The position numbers and the translations under genes were made by a program. The notes below the pieces were generated by a model. It was not told the origin of the DNA. It worked only from the letters and a program-made list of their open reading frames with translations, and ran no database searches. Positions 20,929 to 32,100 of a stretch of DNA of 64,000 nucleotides are shown piece after piece. Numbering within the stretch: the first letter of the stretch is position 1; every line of letters begins with the position of its first letter. The stretch spans positions 15,978,517 to 16,042,516 of the forward strand of contig OX442318.1 of assembly GCA_949358305.1 (NCBI GenBank), in the 5' to 3' direction. This DNA is from Strigamia acuminata. Its lineage: Eukaryota > Arthropoda > Chilopoda > Geophilomorpha > Linotaeniidae.

Positions 20929-21405
20929 TAAAGCGATTTCCTGGCCAAAACATCGGTTAGAAAGGAGTTGACGAGTGTCTAAACAGGTGCGCGACACCGA
21001 CATGCGTGCGCCATGTTTAATATCACATAAAAGTGTACACGCTTCGAGGCTAACAACTGCACTCGGAAAAATAGGATAAATCATTGTTGGATTTCAATGA
21101 TTTGTCCTTTACATTATAAAATAAAAGCAATGACATTCATAATCGATAACTAAGCAATAATAACAATACAGGACTCGCTCTTTTGAGCAGACGATGTTAT
21201 CAGCGCATGCTGCTAAATGGAAACGTTCAACCGCGGTACAGAACCAGCATTAATAAAAATCGAGATCGATTGAACGCGACATCGAGACATTAAATAGCAG
21301 CACATTCATTACACATATCCGGAAAGTGTGTAATGTAAATATTCACAAACTATACAATATGGCGACAAACAACCAAACACACAATATTTCCACCACAACT
21401 CAATA
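20929..21405 (-). repeat. 5' LTR of copia A2
   Basis: 477 bp identical by eye to 14386-14862. The upstream Polinton-like frame reads 31 codons into it and stops at 21309, giving the same IELWWKYCVF tail as at A1. Confidence 0.95.
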
Positions 21406-21986
21406 AAGAAGATGGCATCTTTGCCCCATTCACCTTTCTGTTTTAAAATATCAAAATCAATTTTAAGAGCCTCTACACATACTAAACAGAAGTAGTTGTG
21501 AGTTTCTACATATTCAGCACTTTCTTCGGCCAGTTGCCTCGCAGCCAAATCCAAAATTGGATCAACATCATCCGTTAACATCACGAACGGCCCGGCCCGG
21601 TACCAAAAAAGAGCTGGCGACAATTTCACGGAATGCCGATATCTCAATTGCATCATAACACTCACTTTGCACGAATTCATGTCGGCTGCAACTTCCGCCA
21701 CCAAAGCACGGATATTTGGAGCGGCATCTTTAATCACATCTTCTATTTCACAAATCCTTTCATCGAAATTGACCATGTACTCGCGCGATTGTCCATCAAA
21801 GATACCTTTATAAAGATAATACGGAACTGAGATAATCTTCTCAAAATCTTTATATTCGCCGCATTTCTTCAAAAGTTGATCCAAACCGACATTAAACTTG
21901 AAAGCCCTAGATAAATCGCCCCTTTTTCTTTTTCCTTTTAAAAACTCGACACATTTTCTGAATTTGTATCTATTCATTCTGAGCAC
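21406..21986 (-). pseudogene. Polinton/Maverick-like polymerase N-terminal region, upstream fragment
   Basis: About 193 codons from MLRMNRYKF at 21986, open to the A2 insertion. The order FWYRAGPFVMLTDDVD, then a CVEALKIDFDIL segment leading into the KKAV block that continues at 14385, is the layout I know from the N-terminal part of Polinton/Maverick DNA polymerase B ORFs. Discounting one target-site duplication, the frame passes from 21406 to 14385 without a shift, so it was a single frame before A2 inserted. In these elements the polymerase copies the element by protein priming, but the catalytic part is not in this window. The allele is broken by A2 and by the stop at 13771. Confidence 0.6.
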
Positions 21987-22110
21987 AGAATGAATCTAAA
22001 TCATTATCCTTTTTTATATAAAAGAAAAATAAATTAAAAAAAAGGAAAATTGATTAAGAATGAAACATACTTTTAGGAATTTTTTTATTTATTAATTAAT
22101 TAATTAATGA
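21987..22110. other. AT-rich non-coding
   Basis: AT-rich sequence upstream of the Polinton-like frame; nothing else seen. Confidence 0.4.
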
Positions 22111-22380
22111 ATTGAATTACACATTTAGCATTTTCTATTAAATATTTACAAATAAATGAATTACTTGTAAATTAATTGAATTACACATTTAGCATTTTCT
22201 ATTAAATATTTACAAATAAATGAATTACTTGTAAATTAATTGAATTACACATTTAGCATTTTCTATTAAATATTTACAAATAAATGAATTACTTGTAAAT
22301 TAATTGAATTACACATTTAAGATTTTTTATTAAATATTTACAAATAAATGAATTACTTGTAAATGAATTGAATTACTTGT
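22111..22380. repeat. 64-bp AT-rich tandem repeat
   Basis: Unit starting ATTGAATTACACATTTAGC at 22111, 22175, 22239 and 22303, exact 64-bp spacing, with a degenerate last unit. Confidence 0.9.
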
Positions 22381-22666
22381 AGTTATTTATTTTAATTAAT
22401 TAAATTAATATAATTTATTAGTTATTTATTTATTTATAAATTAAATAAATTAATATAATTTATTTATTTATTTATTTAAAAATTGAAGGGTAAGCATCAT
22501 TTTTTTATGCTCCTGAAATCCATCTGAGTCCTTTCTTTCTTTGTTTTTCATTCATCCATCTTCATACCATCGGGCCATTTCCTCCTTCATCCCTTTAAAT
22601 CCCTCCTTGAGGTAGAAATCAAGAATTGCATCTTAAATGCGTATTCATAGATCTCATATTTTACTA
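22381..22666. other. AT-rich non-coding
   Basis: Simple AATTA-type sequence to about 22485, then unremarkable sequence. No gene seen. Confidence 0.5.
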
Positions 22667-23096
22667 CAACAAATTCAATTACAGACATTTACAGTTATCA
22701 AGCCAGGGGGGTAAGTGGTGAGAAAACTGAAGCTTATATAGTTCTGTAGCACTACTAGATTGGCGACAGCCAATCAGTATACGAATCGATGGATTCGTGG
22801 GTCACTAGTCCGGACCTAATATATGACTATGTCCAGATGGGCCCAGTTGGGGTCCGAAAGGGTCCGATTGGTTCCCTTTGACAGGTAAGTATTGTGGATA
22901 TTGTTTCGATAGAATCAACATCATCAAGTAATTAATACTTAATTCATATTGAATAAAATAGTTATATTTTATTCACCGTGTCCAAGTAATAATTTATTAC
23001 GTTTTTTAGTTTCATCGATTTTGAAATTACGCGCGTTTATTAAACAGCGCCATCTATTGTGAACATTGATAAATACTGATTTGTAATCATCACACA
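22667..23096 (-). repeat. Dispersed repeat R, left copy (possible solo LTR)
   Basis: About 430 bp matched by 27339-27611 plus 34344-34508, the second copy being split by copia B. On the - strand it begins TGTGTGATG, contains CTATATAAGC (TATA-like) near its end, and carries a perfect hairpin GAATAAAATA / TATTTTATTC with a GTTA loop near 22952-22975. The right copy is preceded on the - strand by a polypurine-like CCGGGGGA. This suggests an LTR on the - strand. The other boundary has no clear CA end, so it could be another kind of repeat. Confidence 0.5.
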
Positions 23097-26015
23097 CTTT
23101 CAGAGAAATTTGTCTTGTGGTGTTTGTGCTAAGTGAACTGTGATGAGATCAAAAGTCTATTCTCCCAAATCATTGCTTGGATGTTGCTAAAACTTACATT
23201 GAAGGCTTCTACTAAAGTTTAAACACTATTTCTGAACATTCAGAAACATTGATCTTGTGGTGTTTGTGCAAAGTCAACTGTGATGAGATCAAAAGTCTAT
23301 TCTCCCAAATCATTGCTTGGATGTTGCTAAAACTTGCATTGAAGGCTTTTACTAAGGTTTAAACACTATTTCTGAACATTCAGAAACATTGGTCTTGTGG
23401 TGTTTGTGCAAAGTCAACTGTGATGAGATCAAAAGTCTATTCTCCCAAATCATTGCTTGAATGTTGCTAAAACTTGCATTGAAGGTTTCTACTAAGGTTT
23501 AAACACTATTTCTGAACATTTAGAGACATTGGTCTTGTGGTGTTTGTGCTAAGTCAACTGCGATGTAAAATAAGCTCAAAAATTTGTTTTTCAAAATTTA
23601 TTACTTGGATGTTGCTAAAACTTGCATTGAAGGCTTCTACTAAGGTTTAAACACTTTTTCTGAACATTCAGAGACATTGGGCTTGTGGTGCTTGTGCTAA
23701 GTCAACTGTGATAAGATCAAAAGTCTATTCTCCCAAATCATTGCTTGGATGTTGCTAAAACTTACATCGAAGGCTTCTACTAAGGTTTAAACACTATTTC
23801 TGAACTTTCAGAGAAATTTGTCTTGTGGTGTTTGTGCTAAGTGAACTGTGATGAGATCAAAAGTCTATTCTCCCAAATCATTGCTTGGATGTTGCTAAAA
23901 CTTACATTGAAGGCTTCTACTAAAGTTTAAACACTATTTCTGAACATTCAGAAACATTGATCTTGTGGTGTTTGTGCAAAGTCAACTGTGATGAGATCAA
24001 AAGTCTATTCTCCCAAATCATTGCTTGGATGTTGCTAAAACTTGCATTGAAGGCTTTTACTAAGGTTTAAACACTATTTCTGAACATTCAGAAACATTGG
24101 TCTTGTGGTGTTTGTGCAAAGTCAACTGTGATGAGATCAAAAGTCTATTCTCCCAAATCATTGCTTGAATGTTGCTAAAACTTGCATTGAAGGCTTCTAC
24201 TAAGATTTAAACACTATTTCTGAACATTTAGAGACATTGGTCTTGTGGTGTTTGTGCTAAGTCAACTGCGATGTAAAATAAGCTCAAAAATTTGTTTTTC
24301 AAAATTTATTACTTGGATGTTGCTAAAACTTGCATTGAAGGCTTCTACTAAGGTTTAAACACTATTTCTGAACATTCAGAAACATTGGTCTTGTGGTGTT
24401 TGTGCAAAGTCAACTGTGATGAGATCAAAAGTCTATTCTCCCAAATCATTGCTTGGATGTTGCTAAAACTTGCATTGAAGGCTTCTACTAAGATTTAAAC
24501 ACTATTTCTAAACATTCAGAGACATTGGTCTTGTGGTGTTTGTGCAAAGTCAACTGTGATAAGATCAAAAGTCTATTCTCCCAAATCATTGCTTGGATGT
24601 TGCTAAAACTTACATCGAAGGCTTCTACTAAGGTTTAAACACTATTTCTGAACTTTCAGAGAAATTTGTCTTGTGGTGTTTGTGCTAAGTGAACTGTGAT
24701 GAGATCAAAAGTCTATTCTCCCAAATCATTGCTTGAATGTTGCTAAAACTTGCATTGAAGGCTTCTACTAAGGTTTAAACACTATTTCTGAACATTTAGA
24801 GACATTGGTCTTGTGGTGTTTGTGCTAAGTCAACTGCGATGTGAAATGAGCTCAAAAATTTTTTTTAAAAATTTATTGCTTGGATGTTGCTAAAACTTGC
24901 ATTGAAGGCTTCTACTAAGGTTTAAACACTATTTCTGAACATTCAGAAACATTGGTCTTGTGGTGTTTGTGCAAAGTCAACTGTGATGAGATCAAAAGTC
25001 TATTCTCCCAAATCATTGCTTGAATGTTGCTAAAACTTGCATTGAAGGCTTCTACTAAGGTTTAAACACTATTTCTGAACATTTAGAGACATTGGTCTTG
25101 TGGTGTTTGTGCTAAGTCAACTGCGATGTGAAATGAGCTCAAAAATTTTTTTTAAAAATTTATTGCTTGGATGTTGCTAAAACTTGCATTGAAGGCTTCT
25201 ACTAAGGTTTAAACACTATTTCTAAACATTCAGAGACATTGGTCTTGTGGTGTTTGTGCAAAGTCAACTGTGATGAGATCAAAAATCTATTCTCCCAAAT
25301 CATTGCTTGGATGTTGCTAAAACTTGCATTGAAGGCTTCTACTAAGGTTTAAACACTATTTCTGAACATTCAGAGACATTGGTCTTGTGGTGTTTGTGCA
25401 AAGTCAACTGTGATGAGATCAAAAGTTTATTCTCCCAAATCATTGCTTGGATGTTGCTAAAACTTGCATTAAAGTCTTCTACTAAGGTTTAAACACTATT
25501 TCTAAACATTCAGAGACATTGGGCTTGTGGTGTTTGTGCTAAGTCAACTGTGATAAGATCAAAAGTCTATTCTCCCAAATCATTGCTTGGATGTTGCTAA
25601 AACTTACATCGAAGGCTTCTACTAAGGTTTAAACACTATTTCTGAACTTTCAGAGAAATTTGTCTTGTGGTGTTTGTGCTAAGTGAACTGTGATGAGATC
25701 AAAAGTCTATTCTCCCAAATCATTGCTTGGATGTTGCTAAAACTTACATTGAAGGCTTCTACTAAAGATTAAACACTATTTCTGAACATTCAGAAACATT
25801 GATCTTGTGGTGTTTGTGCAAAGTCAACTGTGATGAGATCAAAAGTCTATTCTCCCAAATCATTGCTTGGATGTTGCTAAAACTTGCATTGAAGGCTTTT
25901 ACTAAGGTTTAAACACTATTTCTGAACATTCAGAAACATTGGTCTTGTGGTGTTTGTGCAAAGTCAACTGTGATGAGATCAAAAGTCTATTCTCCCAAAT
26001 CATTGCTTGAATGTT
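23097..26015. repeat. 140/148-bp satellite array with higher-order structure
   Basis: About 21 monomers, recognisable by TCTTGTGGTGTTTGTG, start at 23111, 23251, 23391, 23531, 23679, 23819, 23959, 24099, 24239, 24387, 24527, 24667, 24807, 24954, 25094, 25241, 25381, 25521, 25661, 25801 and 25941. Most are 140 bp. A second type of 147-148 bp (23531, 24239, 24807, 25094) carries a distinct block with GCGATGTAAAATAAGC or a variant. Marker monomers with GCTAAGTGAACTG at 23111, 23819, 24667 and 25661 define higher-order units of 708, 848 and 994 bp. The array breaks off mid-monomer at 26015. Confidence 0.93.
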
Positions 26016-26483
26016 TGTGACGATTCTACTTTTGGCTGATTTAATAGCCATTTAAGATAGATAATTAATCGGTTTAAACAAGACGTTGCTAGGAGTAGCA
26101 ACAACCTAACCGAGATAAGCTTACGGAAGTCTGTGTACAAATATGAATCAATGACTGAGCAGAAAAACCTTACAGTTTCTTGGTGTGACATAACATATTT
26201 ATTACTGAATAATAACAATAACAAAGATGGGTTCTTGACGCGTGTAAACGGGTGGCATCAACTGGTTGAGGATCTGGGCGAAGCCAGAGGAATACGGCTG
26301 ACTTGCGGCATCGTCACAAATAGCGCTACGGAGTCGTATTTGGTCCGCAGCTCGAGTATCTAATAATGCGAAGAGTCCTTCGCGTGAATAGGAATATTCG
26401 GCAGAATATTCCATGTTTTAAAATGAATAAAAGTCAAGTGATTAGTGGAATATAACAAATGAATTGTTATATAAATATTAATT
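26016..26483. other. Non-coding spacer
   Basis: No gene seen. A small hairpin GTTGCTA/TAGCAAC lies near 26084-26101. Short frames here look accidental. Confidence 0.35.
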
Positions 26484-27040
26484 GGGCGGGGACCGTCACG
26501 ACAATTGAGAGAACGTCGCGGGAGTTGTTGAGACTCCATCCGCCAGCATGCCTTACGACGACAGGATCTCGTGATCAGGCGCCGAGTATTTAATTGTCCG
26601 CTTTAATTCGCTATCGGTGGTACCAACCACCAGGTAAACATTTCTATGGACTTACCGGGTTAAAAGATATTGCCAATACAGGATTACCAATGCCCGAGTA
26701 ATTTGTTTAACACAGTGTTGTTCAACTCCTGTTCACGGGTTACTAACCCGGAGGGTACGATGGGGCGGGGACCGTCACGACGGTCGAGAGAACCATCGTG
26801 GGAGGATTTGACTCCTCCATCCGCCAGCATGCCTTACGATGGCGGGATCCACTGATCGAGCACCGGGTAAAATATTAATCGGCCACTGCCGTTGGATTAC
26901 CATTATCCAGGTAGTTATTTATCGCAACATCTTGAAGATATTACTCACGGGCTACCAACCCGGCGTGTTACCTGTGCATTAGGCCTTTACCGACTTTTAA
27001 CGAGCGGAAGGACCAATCGTAGAAAGACGGGAACCTGCGT
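26484..27040. repeat. Diverged 279-bp tandem duplication
   Basis: GGGCGGGGACCGTCACGAC occurs at 26484 and 26763. In both copies it is followed by a GAGAGAAC...CGTGGGA-type stretch and CCGCCAGCATGCCTTACGA, then ACGGGTTACTAACCCGG or ACGGGCTACCAACCCGG. The stretches between have diverged strongly, so the shared blocks stand out as conserved islands. Function unknown. Confidence 0.65.
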
Positions 27041-27338
27041 GGGTTGTTTACAACAACCATCCTGTAGCGGACTGTGGCCAGTTAGCTGAGGGACCTACTT
27101 TCATTTAGCAAGGTCGTACTGTATACGACCGTTATATTAAGCCACCGTACGAAGTCCTACTGTCCCGTAGAACAGCTGGCTAACGTTACGGGGCCATTTC
27201 ATGCGAATGCATGTCTATTACCGGAGTTAGCCTTCCCGAAATAGCCCTACAACAGCAATAACAAAGAGTAATGAATACTAACTGTGGAGAGCTGAGGTGG
27301 CCTGATGTGTCGATAGAGAATAATGAAATCAAACGATA
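27041..27338. other. Non-coding spacer
   Basis: Nothing recognised between the 279-bp duplication and the right copy of repeat R. Confidence 0.3.
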
Positions 27339-27611
27339 ACAATTCAACTACAGACAATATACAAGTTCAGTTATCAAGCCAGGGGGGTTAGTGGGTGAGA
27401 AACTGATGCTTATATAGTTCTGTAGAACTACTAGATTGGCGACAGCCAATCAGCGTACGAATCGGCGGATTCGTGGGTCACTAGTCCGGACCTAATATAT
27501 GACTATGTCCAGATGGGCCCAGTTGGGGTCCGGAAGGGTCCGATTGGTTCCCTTCGACAGGTAAGTAATGTGGATATTGATTCAACAGAATCAACATCAT
27601 CAAGTAATTAA
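27339..27611 (-). repeat. Dispersed repeat R, right copy, first part
   Basis: Matches 22667 to about 22926. Copia B inserted after it; its last five bases ATTAA (27607-27611) are the target-site duplication. Confidence 0.7.
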
Positions 27612-27879
27612 TGTTGGGATATGCCCAACTGTTTGAGATTTATTAGTTGCATATTTATGGCTAAATGCAACGTGCATGTCTTTACTTTGCTGTGACTTAG
27701 TTAAACTAGTTGATCCTGATTTTTTACCCTGCTTGTTATGTGCCGCAACTAGTTTATTTACTTGTAAAGATGTGCCTTCTCGTCGTCCGCTCAAATGAGC
27801 AATATTCGTTTAGTTTTTCCATTGCTTTTGAGTTGTTTATCGCTTATTTGCTCCTCCCTTATTGTTTATCATGTAAAGG

Positions 27880-27909
27880 ACAAGTCATTGCTTGCTAACA
27901 ATGATTTGT
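27880..27909 (+). promoter_or_regulatory. LTR hairpin with 8-base loop, copia B
   Basis: ACAAGTCATTG pairs with CAATGATTTGT around an 8-base loop, with one G-U wobble and an outer pair that is lost in family A. In both families it follows TGTAAAGGAC. Confidence 0.55.
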
Positions 27910-27986
27910 TCTATTGTAAGCTTGTATTCATACTTTGAGGGCGGCTAGCCTCAAAGCAGTCGTTTTTACTGTGGTTCGTGACGATT

Positions 27987-27997
27987 AAAGATGGCGG
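27987..27997 (+). promoter_or_regulatory. YY1/Pho-like motif in copia B LTR
   Basis: AAAGATGGCGG resembles the YY1 consensus AAGATGGCGGC. The core ATGGCG recurs in the LTRs of family A (2375-2380) and, on the - strand, family C (38335-38345 and 44893-44903), always towards the 3' end of the LTR. Binding is inference. Confidence 0.4.
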
Positions 27998-28079
27998 TCG
28001 CGCAATGCGAGTTCCCGCACCCATTAAATCATGTCTCAGCTCTATTTTCCTGATGTCCGGCGCCTACAATCTCATCATT

Positions 28080-28090
28080 TGGTAGCAGAG
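28080..28090 (+). other. Primer binding site of copia B (initiator tRNA-Met)
   Basis: TGGTAGCAGAG, two bases after the 5' LTR. Confidence 0.93.
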
Positions 28091-28885
28091 GGTGGTTGAC
28101 GACGCGGCCAACCGTTTGTGATGAATTGGCGGCGATTTTTGTGAAGGAACGGACATCGCGACTTCGTCGGTATCGTCGCAGAGACGTATCGCCGTTTTCG
28201 GGATTTTAGCAAAGCGGACGAGCTTTGACAACGTGTGCGGGCAATTCGCCAACGAATTTGGAACAAAACAGTGTGAGAATTGTCGTTTTTTCGTGCGAAA
28301 TAAGCACATTTGCCGATATAAAGAAGATTTTTCTTCTGCGGCGCCATTTTTTTTTTGACTTCATCGCGTACGGCCGTGAAGCCAGCAGAGAATCGTGTGT
28401 ACGGATCGACACACGCTCTCATCACGATTCAACAAAGAATACGTCGAAACGACGTAATTTTTGGACCGTTTTTCGTTGAAAATCAACACGGAAGTCATCG
28501 TGCGAATCGATTTTTCGACGGCGGCCGGATTTTTCGTCAAAGCAGACGAAAAACGACGTGTGAGAATAATTTTCAACGTAAGGACCTGTGTGGGCATAAA
28601 TTTGCACACAGGCATCAGCTATTTGAGCACCTAGAAGACCAGTTAGCGGGTTAAACGTACGCGCTGGCATTTTCCCGAGGTTTTGTGCACGGAGCACATC
28701 CTACGAAGGTGCGGACGAGCACGTTGAGTCGACGTGCATCGATTTCACGACGTGGGATCAACGAGGGAATTTTTGCGACGCAAACCAACCCGCAAAACAA
28801 CGGATTTTCACCTTGCCAACTATTATTTAGTTTTAAGTTGTCGAAATTCATTGTTAATAAGTTTAAGGTTTTGTTTGGGGGTCTT

Positions 28886-29034
28886 GTAGTATCCTTTCCA
28901 CCCTTTACGCAGTCGCGTAGTGGAATTGTATTTTTGCGTAGGCTTTCTCTGGCCACCGAGTGTCCCGCGGTCCTAGGAGTCCGGTCGGAACTCGGGAGAT
29001 ACTACGTAAAGTTTTGCATCTCACTTAGTGAGAT
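28886..29034 (+). promoter_or_regulatory. Conserved structured leader motif, copia B
   Basis: Closing stem GTAGTATC (28886-28893) / GATACTAC (28998-29005). Inside it are a small hairpin TACGC/GCGTA (28906-28919) and the shared motif CCCGCGGTCCTAGGAG...CGGTCGGA (28964-28989). Then comes hairpin ATCTCAC (29018-29024) / GTGAGAT (29028-29034). Same order as in families A and C. Confidence 0.6.
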
Positions 29035-29186
29035 TTGTCCAAGGGAGACTGTATAATTTTTCGCCTAAACCTTTTGGGGGTTTACGCCATTTATAAAAGC
29101 GTAAAGAGTGTGTTTTGTGCTTCATTTGGTGTGTGCGACGATTTATTTAGTGATAAAGTGTAATCTTCGCGACGAATCGACTAGAT

Positions 29187-32100
29187 ATGGCGTCGGAGGA
29201 GAAATGCGACGATTATAAGTCGATCAAAAAACTAAATGGGACAAATTATGCACAATGGGCGATTGGTGCGAAGTTGTTGTTATCCCAGCAAGGCGTGTGG
29301 GACCACGTGACGGGCGACGAGACCGCGCCGGGTCCCAACGCCACAGCCAAAGAGAAACGGGATTTTAGAGTGCGTGAGAAGCGAGCATGGTCCACGATAT
29401 GCTTGAGTTGCGAAGAAGCGCAACAGCTCGTGGCCGTTGCCAAAGATACTTCTAAAGGAGCGTGGGAAGCAATCCGAGATGCTTACCAGCCCACCACACG
29501 CGCCCGGAAAGGCAGATTGAGGCGCGAGTTCCTGCAAATGCATCTAATGGACAATGAGGAGATGATGTGTTTTCTGGCCCGTGTCGACAGAAAAGTCGCG
29601 GAACTCGCGAATGTCAAAGTAATACCGACGGATGAGGAAATTGCATTCCAATACATGGATTTCCTCCCTACAACTTATGAGACTATAAAACAAATAATGT
29701 ATCACTGGGAGGATTTGGACTTCACCCCTGCAAAAGTGAAAGACCGATTATTAGGAGAGTATAATCGTTTATTTGAAGCTTCAGACTCCTATGGTATGCG
29801 TACACAGGATTCCACTGATAATGCAGGCGCATTCTTTGGAAAAGGGCGATTCCAACGCGGAAAAGGCGGAAATCAGCCATTTACACCTCGGACTTGTTTT
29901 TCCTGTGGCGGCACTGGTCACTTCGCGAGAGAATGCCCGTCACCGCCCAAACAACAAGCGAATATGCAAAGCCAACGAGGTGGCACCTCTGCACAGCTAG
30001 CAAAAGGCACTGCACGAGGACGTGGCCGTGGTGGAAAGACCAAAAAGGCCAATTTGGGACAAGTTGACATTTTTGATGAGCCCTTGACAATGTTTTCAGC
30101 GGCAGTTCACCAAACTGAAGAGGAAGTCACCTTGTCACCACCATTGTCTTTGATGTCACATTGCGACTTTGATCCGCACTGGTACATAGATACCGGTGCG
30201 ACAGATCACTTTTCATTTAATAGAAGTTGGTTTGTGACCTTCAAGCCACTGTCCGGCTATAGTGTCCAGCAGGGGGAAGGGAAGTCTAAAATCGAGGGCA
30301 TTGGAAACGTGTTGATTACATCTTGTTATGCAGGCAGATGTAGGGAAATCACACTGCAAAATGTGTATTTTGCGCCAAATTTTAAGAAAAATCTCTTATC
30401 GCTGGGCCGGACAGATGAAGCTGGTTTCACAACTTTTATCAAAAATGGAAAGTTGACCATGTTTAGAGACCGAATTGGTGAGCCTTTCCTTGTTGCAGAT
30501 AAAACTAATGATCGGATGTACAAAGTTAACTGCAAAATAGAGGCCAATATTGTGAACACAACTGCACCTTCTGCGCAACAGAGTGCAGCGGTGGGTGGAA
30601 ATTCGGTCAAAAATGTTGTAAAAAGTGAAAGTGTCATTAATCCTTTACTAAAAACAGTAGATTTTAAGGCAGCATTACTAAACACATTGAGTGGCGCAGT
30701 GCAGACTGCAGCGAAGCAGCAAGTGAGCGTAAATGCGCTAGTAAATGCGTCAAATCTTAAGAAAAGCGATTTAAATGATACTAACGGGCAAAATAATTCG
30801 AATGGGGGAAAAATCGAAAAGATCAAAGTGAAACCACAGCCAATGGACATTTGGCACTCCAGAATGGGCCATTTTAACGCAAGTGGGATTGCAAAAATGG
30901 AAATTTCACCGGATATTTTCGGAGTTAAACTCTCCGACAAAGAACTTTCACCCTGTGACGCGTGTTCGAAGGCAAAGAGCACTAGGGCAACCTTTTCCCC
31001 AATCCCGGAAATTTCTACAAAGGGAATTTTGGAAGTAATCCACATGGATCTGTGGGGCCCCCAGCCTTTTAAATCTTTGGGAGGGGCCAGCTATTACCTA
31101 ATAATTGTAGATGATTATTCGCGTTTCATGTGGGTGGAAATTATCAAGAATAAGGGGGATACATTTGAGCGCTTCAAACGATGGCAAACACAAGTTGAGC
31201 GCAGCACCGGGAAAAAGGTCAAATGCATCAAGACAGACAACGGCGGGGAGTTTGTGTCGAAAAAGTGGGATGACTATGCGGCTTCTATTGGGCTTAAGTG
31301 CATCCAAACAAACCCCTACTCCCCAGAAATGAATTCCGTGGCCGAAAGAGCAAACAGAACAATTGTTGGGGGAATTAGAGCCATGCTTTTCGAAAACAAT
31401 TTTCCAAAGGGTTTGTGGGCAGAATTAGCCGTGACAGTTGTCTATCTTAAAAATAGATTCCCACATGCAAGCTTGAGTGGGAAAACCCCTTACAACTTGT
31501 TTCATAACAAGAAAATGTCGTTGAGACATCTAAGATGTATCGGTTCTAAAGTTTTCGTGCACATTCCTTCGCAAACAAGGAGAAGCAAGTTGGAAGAAAG
31601 GGCATGGCCTGGGGCCCTAGTCGGTTACGCAATTAAGACGCGTGGGTATCGAGTTTGGGACCCCAAGTCCAACCAAGTGATTGCTTCAAAGCATGTAAAG
31701 ATTAATGAAAATGTTTTTTGGCATGAATCGGTGCAATCAAATTCCATCCCACGTGAGCCAGATTTTGTAGCGGCATCATGGGATGAAGATTCAGATGATG
31801 AGATCCTACCTGCTGTACAACAGCAACAGGTGCCCCCTGTCATACAGCAGTTGTTTCAGGCCCCGAAACATGCGATTCCGAATCCCCAATTAGTCCAACA
31901 GGCGGTCGAGCCTGAAGCTGTGGAAGAAATCGCCCAAGCTGTTGGTGGGATCGAAGAAGAGGAGGAGCAACAAGTGGAAGTTCGGCTTCCAAATCCGACT
32001 CTCACCCCCCCACCAGTTAGGAGGAACCCACCACGGGGTGTTAAGTTAAAGGGGGACACAGTGAAACAGCGTGCAGCTGCTCCCGAGAAGTTAAAAATTT

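Larger units (their letters stand above)
14386..21405 (-). mobile_element. Ty1/copia LTR retrotransposon, family A copy 2
   Basis: Complete 7020-bp element on the - strand. 3' LTR 14386-14862, 5' LTR 20929-21405, target-site duplication AAGAA at 14381-14385 and 21406-21410. Its LTRs agree with each other but share at least two bases that differ from both LTRs of A1, as expected of a separate transposition event from a slightly different parent. Position x in A1 corresponds to 23389 minus x here. It interrupts the Polinton-like ORF. Confidence 0.97.
27612..28077 (+). repeat. 5' LTR of copia B
   Basis: Matches 33878-34343. Contains the hairpin at 27880-27909, ATTAAA at 27984-27989 and AAAGATGGCGG at 27987-27997. 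Confidence 0.95.
28078..29186 (+). other. 5' leader of copia B
   Basis: 1.1-kb leader with no long open frame. Its 3' part contains the conserved structured motif annotated at 28886-29034. Confidence 0.7.
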
